DNA of 37,308 nt from Candidatus Woesearchaeota archaeon (lineage in GTDB: Archaea > Nanobdellota > Nanobdellia > Woesearchaeales > ARS49), in assembly GCA_016203225.1 (NCBI GenBank), contig JACQNC010000015.1, forward strand, positions 1 to 37,308, written 5' to 3'. Each line of letters begins with the position of its first letter. Within the stretch, counting starts at the first letter, position 1. The notes under the pieces are model-generated. The model was not told the origin of the DNA. It did not search any database and saw only the letters and a list, made by a program, of their open reading frames with translations. Below are positions 32,321 to 37,308 of the stretch, in pieces. A program made the translations under genes and the position numbers.

Positions 32321-32529
32321 TACGCTCGGCGGATAAAGCCGTTGCGACGGCAGACCCGCACTCGCGCTTATGCGCTCGGCGGGCAGTCGCCGACGTGCGG
32401 TCGGCGGGCCCTCCTTCGCGCATGTGTCGATTGTAACTCGATACATGCGCTCGGCGGTGCTAGTCGAACGTGCGCGCTCTCCTGCACCCCTCGCGCTCGT
32501 TCGCTTACGCTCACGATGCGCTCGGCGGG
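32321..32529 (-). repeat. Array of truncated tRNA-Gly 3' ends with hairpins
   Basis: ATGCGCTCGGCGG, the reverse of the tRNA-Gly 3' end plus one flanking base, occurs at 32370 (14 bases), 32445 (13) and in the gene (32516). Variants are at 32321 (TACGCTCGGCGG) and 32395 (GTGCGGTCGGCGGG). Spacings of about 50, 75 and 71 bp. Hairpins between: CGCCGAC/GTCGGCG (32388-32406) and a 13-bp stem from GCGCATGTGTCGA to TCGATACATGCGC (32418-32450) that runs into the third copy. No gene is seen in 32249-32516. Confidence 0.85.
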
Positions 32530-32587
32530 AATCGAACCCGCATCTCAGCCTTGGCAAGGCCGCATTCTACCACTAGACCACGAGCGC
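32517..32587 (-). tRNA. tRNA-Gly (anticodon GCC)
   Basis: A 71-base tRNA. Acceptor GCGCTCG/CGAGCGC, discriminator A, anticodon loop TTGCCAA (anticodon GCC), T arm GCGGG-TTCGATT-CCCGC. No intron and no encoded CCA. TATA TTTAAATAC (32613-32621) lies about 30 bases upstream. Confidence 0.95.
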
Positions 32588-32662
32588 GTGGTGTTCGTTG
32601 TGTTCGGGATTCGTATTTAAAGATATCTTTGCCCACGATGCGTGATGCTTCAAACGTGACCT

Positions 32663-32788
32663 CCCCCGGCAGGTTTGACGTGGCTTTACAAGCAGAACGT
32701 AGCGTTCTGCTGTACAGCCGAGACCTTCGGGCTCGGCATGTATTGGAATCGATGCGATAACCATAACTCCACCACCAACCTGCTTGGG
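32663..32788 (-). repeat. Dispersed palindromic element carrying a 44-base insertion (copy C)
   Basis: On the minus strand the copy runs CCCAAGCAGGTTGG ... CGATTCCAATACATGCCGA, then 44 extra bases (32689-32732), then TAAAGCCACGTCAAACCTGCCGGGGG. Without the extra bases it aligns with A and B. The insert holds one complete hairpin (AGCAGAACG/CGTTCTGCT) and most of a second, GCCGAG/CTCGGC, whose outer bases come from the host element. Confidence 0.7.
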
Positions 32789-32841
32789 ACTGCAACGGAT
32801 GCGGGGCAAGGCTATTTAAGGCGGCACTCGTTCATGCGTCC

Positions 32842-33684
32842 ATGAAATTCCTGATAATCGGCGACCTGCACGGGCGGATGCCGAGGATCCGGTTCAAGGG
32901 ATTCGATGCAATAATCGCGCCGGGAGACTTCTGCTCCGACGCGCTGCGCACGCACATGTTCCGCGCGATGCGGAGGAACATGGAACATCCTGACCGGCCA
33001 GCCGTGCAATGGTACAATCTCATCGGGAAGCGCCGCGCCAGGAAAATGGTGCTGAAGTCGTTGGCGGACGGACGGCGCATACTCGAATTCCTGGACTCCT
33101 TTGGCGTGCCCGTGTACACGGTGCCAGGCAACTGGGACTGGACGGGCGGCAGCGCGTGGAAGTTCCTTGATAGGAACCATTGGAAGGGATTGAAGAGAGG
33201 ATTGCGGAATATCATAGACGTCTATCACCGCCGTGTCTCTGTCGAGGGCTTCGACTTCATCGGGCACGGCATCACGTCCGGGCCTGAACTGCCGGTGCAC
33301 CATCTGAAGGAGATGACGTCTGCTGAACGGAAGCGCGCGCGACACGCCTACGAAAGACTCAGACGACCTGTCGCGAGACTGTTCAGGACGCGGACGCCCG
33401 TAATCTTTTTGTCGCACAACGTGCCGTACGGCACGCCGATCGACAGGATCACCGACAAGAACTCGCCCAGGTGCGGCATGCACTTCGGTTCCTACCTCGC
33501 GCGCGACATGGTCGAGACGCATCACCCCATCGTGTGCATCGGGGGCCACATGCACGAGCATTTCCGCGCGTGCAAGCTCGGCAAGACGACGTGCATCAAC
33601 GCCGGATTCGGGTCGGACGTGAATGTTTGGCTGGAACTCGACGGCCGGCGCATCAAGAGATTGAAGTTCTATCGCAGAAGATAG
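32842..33684 (+). CDS. Metallophosphoesterase, second copy in window
   Basis: 280 residues with calcineurin-type motifs: GDLHGR (7-12), PGDF near 27, PGNWDW near 95, SHNVPYG near 193, and GHMHEHF near 234, then INAGFGSD. The metal-site set is complete. It has more Arg/Lys than the copy at 1547 and differs in the central helical region, so the two are only distant relatives. TATA (32813-32820) is 26 bases before the ATG, a leaderless single gene. Confidence 0.85.
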   Translation: MKFLIIGDLHGRMPRIRFKGFDAIIAPGDFCSDALRTHMFRAMRRNMEHPDRPAVQWYNLIGKRRARKMVLKSLADGRRILEFLDSFGVPVYTVPGNWDWTGGSAWKFLDRNHWKGLKRGLRNIIDVYHRRVSVEGFDFIGHGITSGPELPVHHLKEMTSAERKRARHAYERLRRPVARLFRTRTPVIFLSHNVPYGTPIDRITDKNSPRCGMHFGSYLARDMVETHHPIVCIGGHMHEHFRACKLGKTTCINAGFGSDVNVWLELDGRRIKRLKFYRRR

Positions 33685-33689
33685 TAGTC

Positions 33690-33764
33690 TGCGGCAGCCC
33701 GGCGCGAGCAAGCCGGGGGACGCCCCAGCCGGGGTGGCTTGCGGAGCCTGCCGGGGTTGCCGCA
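33690..33764. repeat. Long nested hairpin after the phosphoesterase gene
   Basis: TGCGGCAGCCCGGC (33690-33703) pairs with GCCGGGGTTGCCGCA (33750-33764). Inside, GCAAGCC (33708) pairs with GGCTTGC (33736). It starts 5 bases after the stop. It may act as a terminator or 3' stabiliser; CCTGCCGGGG at 33747-33756 also equals the end of the dispersed element, so it may be a decayed copy. Confidence 0.55.
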
Positions 33765-33797
33765 AAGTTTTAAAAGCACATAACCGCATGGCTTGAC

Positions 33798-33898
33798 GGG
33801 CCCGTAGCTCAGTCCGGCTAGAGCAGCGGTCTTATACGGCACTGCTCAATCCAGCCTAAGAACACCGCCGGTCGACCGTTCAAATCGGTCCGGGCCCA
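33798..33898 (+). tRNA. tRNA-Ile (anticodon UAU) with a 26-base intron
   Basis: Acceptor GGGCCCG/CGGGCCC, discriminator A, D arm GCTC/GAGC, anticodon stem GCGGT/ACCGC, T arm GACCG-TTCAAAT-CGGTC. The acceptor and D arm match archaeal tRNA-Ile. A perfect bulge-helix-bulge (central helix CTTA/TAAG, bulges TAC and AAC) sets the intron at 33837-33862, the usual 37/38 place. The spliced loop is CTTATAC, giving anticodon TAT. Promoter AGTTTTAAAAG (33767-33776). Confidence 0.9.
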
Positions 33899-33956
33899 TC
33901 ATATTCCAAAACGGTGACGCGACAACCTTTTATACCACGCCAGCTTGGATGGGCCC
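33891..33956. repeat. Inverted repeat of the tRNA-Ile 3' end
   Basis: CGGGCCCATC (33891-33900, the tRNA 3' strand plus 3 bases) is repeated inverted as GATGGGCCCG at 33947-33956, just before the ribosome site of the next gene. Six of the ten bases are self-palindromic, so chance is possible. Confidence 0.5.
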
Positions 33957-33968
33957 GAGGTGATACGT

Positions 33969-34172
33969 ATGAACAAAGTCGCATTCTGGGTCTACTGGAC
34001 CATCGCGGTCGCGTTCGGCATCCAGTCGATCGTCGTGTCGAGCGCCATGATCGCGAAGACGCTCACGGTGAACTGGCTGGCGCCGCAGGTGACCGCCGCC
34101 GCGGGCTGGATCACGCTCGTGCTCGTCATCATCGGCCTGCTCAACCTGCTGATCTGGGCCGTGCGCAAGTAA
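33969..34172 (+). CDS. Small membrane protein with two helices
   Basis: 67 residues (MNKVAFWVYWTIAVAFGIQS ...). Two membrane helices (about 5-25 and 42-64) with a basic end AVRK. GAGGTGAT sits 4 bases before the ATG, and TTTTATA (33928-33934) is the TATA box, which rules out earlier starts. Two bases separate it from the CAP-domain gene, so they are likely cotranscribed. No family recognised. Confidence 0.75.
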   Translation: MNKVAFWVYWTIAVAFGIQSIVVSSAMIAKTLTVNWLAPQVTAAAGWITLVLVIIGLLNLLIWAVRK

Positions 34173-34174
34173 GC

Positions 34175-34888
34175 ATGAACCCGCGCGGAAACGAAACCTT
34201 TTGGCTTTTTTTCATGGTGCTCCTGCTGGCGATCGTCTTCTGGCAATTGAACGTCATCATGGAGATGAGATTGAGCGACGCGATCCCTCACGCGCCGACG
34301 CCGCTCGTGCAGCCTCCCGAGGAGCGCACGCAGGTCACGACCGACCAAGGCTTCATCGAGAAGTTCATCAAGGAATCCGAGCAGAGCGAACGCGACAGGC
34401 CCTCGCTGGATATCGACGAGTTGGAGCTGCACGTCCACGATCTCACCAATGTCGAGCGCGCGCAGAACGGGCTTGACCGGCTGGAGTACGACGACGCACT
34501 CGCCGCTGTCGCGCGGGCGCACAGCGAGGACATGGCCAGCCGGGGCTTCTTCGACCACACCAACCCCGACGGCGAGAGCCCATCCGACCGCGCCGAACGA
34601 CAGGGCTACAAGTGCCGAAAGGTCGGGATCCTGTACATCACCGAAGGCATCGCCGAGAACCTCGCGAAACTCTCCGTCTACGAATCGAAGACGTCCCTAA
34701 AGTACCAAGGCAAGACGTACTACGTTTACGAATGGTACTCGCAGGACGAACTGGCCGAGAAGACCGTCGACGGCTGGATGGACAGCCCAGGACACCGCGA
34801 GAACATCCTGACGGAAGGGTACGACGCAGAAGGCATAGGCGTGGCCGTCAGCGACGAACTCGTGTACGTCACGCAGGACTTCTGTTAG
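34175..34888 (+). CDS. CAP/SCP-domain protein with N-terminal membrane anchor
   Basis: 237 residues. A membrane helix (FFMVLLLAIVFWQLNVIM, about 12-29), a polar spacer, then a CAP domain (about 90-237): LTNVERAQNGLDRLEYDDAL, ARAHSEDMASRGFFDHTNPDGESPSDRAERQGY, EGIAENL, and WMDSPGHRENILTEGYDAEGIGVAV. The His and Glu of the CAP cavity (RAHSED, AENL, GHREN) are all present. The domain faces outside; CAP proteins of this YkwD type bind lipids or act in surface processes. An insert (SKTSLKYQGKTYYVYEWYSQ) is typical of prokaryotic forms. Confidence 0.88.
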   Translation: MNPRGNETFWLFFMVLLLAIVFWQLNVIMEMRLSDAIPHAPTPLVQPPEERTQVTTDQGFIEKFIKESEQSERDRPSLDIDELELHVHDLTNVERAQNGLDRLEYDDALAAVARAHSEDMASRGFFDHTNPDGESPSDRAERQGYKCRKVGILYITEGIAENLAKLSVYESKTSLKYQGKTYYVYEWYSQDELAEKTVDGWMDSPGHRENILTEGYDAEGIGVAVSDELVYVTQDFC

Positions 34889-34921
34889 CCCGTTCCCAGG
34901 CTGAACCTCAAGCTTTCCATA

Positions 34922-34992
34922 CCCAGGCAGGTTTGTAAAGGTGTAATGGCAATTGAATCAATACCGATGAAGCCACGTCAATCGTGCTTGGG
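34922..34992 (+). repeat. Dispersed palindromic element (copy D)
   Basis: From CCCAGGCAGGTTTGTAAAGG to CCACGTCAATCGTGCTTGGG, with AATACCGATGAAGCC in the middle, closely matching copy B. It lies between the CAP gene and eL41. No outer ends are seen. Confidence 0.7.
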
Positions 34993-35078
34993 CAGCAAGG
35001 CCGGGGACGAGGCGGCGATTCACGCATTTCGCCGCGCCAACAGCAAGCTTTATAAGACACCATCTGGACCTTGCCGTC

Positions 35079-35189
35079 ATGAAACGCAGCTCCCGTCGCT
35101 GGAAGAAGAAGCGACAGATGCGCTGGAAGTGGCAGCGCAAGCGCATGAAGAAGGAAAGAAGGAAGCGAGCTGCGCGAGCTTCGGCGTGA
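35079..35189 (+). CDS. rpl41e: 50S ribosomal protein eL41 (L41e)
   Basis: 36 residues, almost all Arg, Lys and Trp. Residues 14-36 (MRWKWQRKRMKKERRKRAAR) match the single-helix eL41 that bridges the two subunits in archaea and eukaryotes. The TATA box CTTTATAAG (35048-35056) is centred 27 bases before the ATG at 35079, so a 13-residue basic extension (MKRSSRRWKKKRQ) appears to be translated; the classic 23-residue form would start at 35118. Too short for most gene finders. Confidence 0.8.
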   Translation: MKRSSRRWKKKRQMRWKWQRKRMKKERRKRAARASA

Positions 35190-35228
35190 GTCGTAACATT
35201 TTTCTAGTCTGACGACCCGAGTCCATGC

Positions 35229-35513
35229 ATGGAGAACGGGGTTCTGTACTTCCGGGTCGAATGCCTGCGGGCGACGCACTATCTCGCCGCGCGGTCTGCC
35301 GAGCACGCACGGACGTTCGCGGGCATCATGAAGAGCGGAGACGAGACGCTCGAAGAGATCAGCGAACAGCATGCGGCCGAACGCGCGCCGCACTTCAAGG
35401 AGTTCGCGCGCAGGAAAGACCTGTGCTCCGACGGGACCTACAGTTTAGGCGTGGTGCTGAAAGATCATTCGCCTCCGCACATGCAGGGTAGCGCGCCTTA
35501 CTTCAGGCACTGA
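35229..35513 (+). CDS. Uncharacterised 94-residue protein
   Basis: Soluble, with a strand-helix start (VLYFRVECLRATHYLAARSAEHARTFAGIMKSG) and a charged helical middle. No domain recognised. The upstream promoter is weak (TTTTTCTAG, about 35198). Overlaps the doubtful convergent ORF at 35503 by 11 bases. Confidence 0.55.
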   Translation: MENGVLYFRVECLRATHYLAARSAEHARTFAGIMKSGDETLEEISEQHAAERAPHFKEFARRKDLCSDGTYSLGVVLKDHSPPHMQGSAPYFRH

Positions 35514-35613
35514 ACATCTTGTAGATATCCTCGCGCTTGCGCGAATAGTCGCGGACAGTATTCAAATGCGTTGCTGCGAATTTTCCGTGGTTCTTCCGAC
35601 GGACCCGGAACAC
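35503..35613 (-). CDS. Doubtful 36-residue basic ORF
   Basis: From a GTG: VFRVRRKNHGKFAATHLNTV ... SRKREDIYKMFSA. The composition is protein-like and a palindromic TATA (35656-35665) could serve it, but the frame stays open upstream and has no ATG. It may instead be a remnant of a longer gene. Confidence 0.3.
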   Translation of the reverse strand: MFRVRRKNHGKFAATHLNTVRDYSRKREDIYKMFSA

Positions 35614-35655
35614 GTCCGGCGCTGACCGGAAGAACGCGCGCGCATCCTGATGCCC

Positions 35656-35686
35656 ATTTAAATACCCCTTCGATACCTTTATATAG
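35656..35686 (+). promoter_or_regulatory. rRNA operon promoters
   Basis: Two TATA boxes 21 bases apart, ATTTAAATAC (35656-35665) and CTTTATATAG (35677-35686), lie before a gene-free leader leading into 16S. Start sites near 35687 and 35708 are expected. Confidence 0.65.
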
Positions 35687-36139
35687 AACCTGCCTGCCCG
35701 AAGAACTATTCTTTTCTGCTAAGAAGAGAATCCTGAATCAACACCAACAGTCCTGTCAGTTCACCACCTATGGTGGGAGGCGGTATCCATCCGCCGTCGA
35801 CAGATGTCCGCGAAACCAAAACACACAGACGTAACAGTCTCTGGTTTTGATCGCATCATCTTCATGATTGCGCGTACTCGAAGGTCGCGCATGATGAACA
35901 GACAGCCGAACTGTCAATTCTGAACAAAGTTTGACAATAGTGATGCTCCGAGAATAAAGAATTCTCGGACGTATTTTCGACGCAGACAAAATCTCACGAT
36001 TTTGTCGTGCAAAAAGAAGCCTCAAAAACTTCTTTGCGTCGGGAACGATACTTGCGACCAAAATAGAAGATTTCATCATCGCAGCTCGATGATGAGCTTG
36101 CAACTGCCGTGTCTCAACACACGGCGTAGGCGAGGAAAC
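35687..36139 (+). other. Pre-16S leader with serial perfect hairpins
   Basis: About 450 bases without a gene. Stems: CCGAGAAT/ATTCTCGG (35948-35968), GACAAAATC/GATTTTGTC (35985-36006, loop TCAC), GCAAAAAGAAG/CTTCTTTGC (36009-36036, two unpaired A), CATCATCG/CGATGATG (36074-36094), GCCGTGT/ACACGGC (36106-36125). A 16S processing stem must pair with bases beyond the window, so it cannot be judged. Confidence 0.6.

Positions 36140-37308
<1,169 letters not shown>

Overview
The window is a gene-dense, GC-rich piece of an archaeal chromosome. The evidence is archaeal or archaeal/eukaryotic information genes (eL44, eL37, eL41, LSm, GINS, prefoldin alpha, FtsY, ScpA), an archaeal-type S-layer protein, TATA boxes about 26 bases before many leaderless starts, a tRNA with a bulge-helix-bulge intron, and an archaeal 16S rRNA running off the right end. 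The divergent 16S 5' end, the very small proteins and the many large surface proteins suggest a DPANN-type lineage; the phylum cannot be fixed from sequence reading alone.

Layout. 0-3.5 kb: eL44, a small-protein/methyltransferase/metallophosphoesterase operon, and a GINS replication subunit facing it. 3.6-7.3 kb: the S-layer gene, tRNA-Leu, and the LSm-eL37 operon. 7.3-12.9 kb: an unknown protein with a nitroreductase, a PLDc_N membrane protein, small ORF-pfdA-ftsY, and scpA with an EEP-family nuclease/phosphatase. 13.0-14.1 kb: a nucleotidyltransferase/HEPN-like pair behind a palindromic operator, then tRNA-Val. 14.2-23.7 kb: three large exported proteins in a row (beta-helix repeat, TSP3-repeat and Cys-rich). 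24.0-24.8 kb: two tandem copies of a two-gene cassette of tiny unknown proteins. 24.8-28.8 kb: two divergent coiled-coil proteins and an actin-like ATPase. 29.2-32.6 kb: tRNA-Glu, another large anchored surface protein, tRNA-Gly. 32.8-35.6 kb: a second metallophosphoesterase, an intron-bearing tRNA-Ile(UAU), a membrane protein with a CAP-domain protein, eL41 and small ORFs. 35.6-37.3 kb: rRNA promoter, hairpin-rich leader and 16S rRNA.

The most unusual content is repeat-based. (1) tRNA-Leu, tRNA-Glu and tRNA-Gly are each followed, on their 3' side, by two to four truncated copies of their own 3' end (13-20 bases: acceptor strand plus part of the T arm), spaced 27-132 bp apart with stable hairpins between. 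This looks like stacked remains of very small tRNA-targeting elements. (2) A dispersed element of about 70 bp with inverted GCAGGTTTG/CAAACCTGC ends occurs in several intergenic regions and also, in frame, in the disordered linkers of ftsY and GINS, much like the palindromic elements of Rickettsia. (3) Small hairpin modules appear to move independently and have inserted into one of these elements. No integrase or transposase is visible here, so whatever moves these sequences would have to act in trans.
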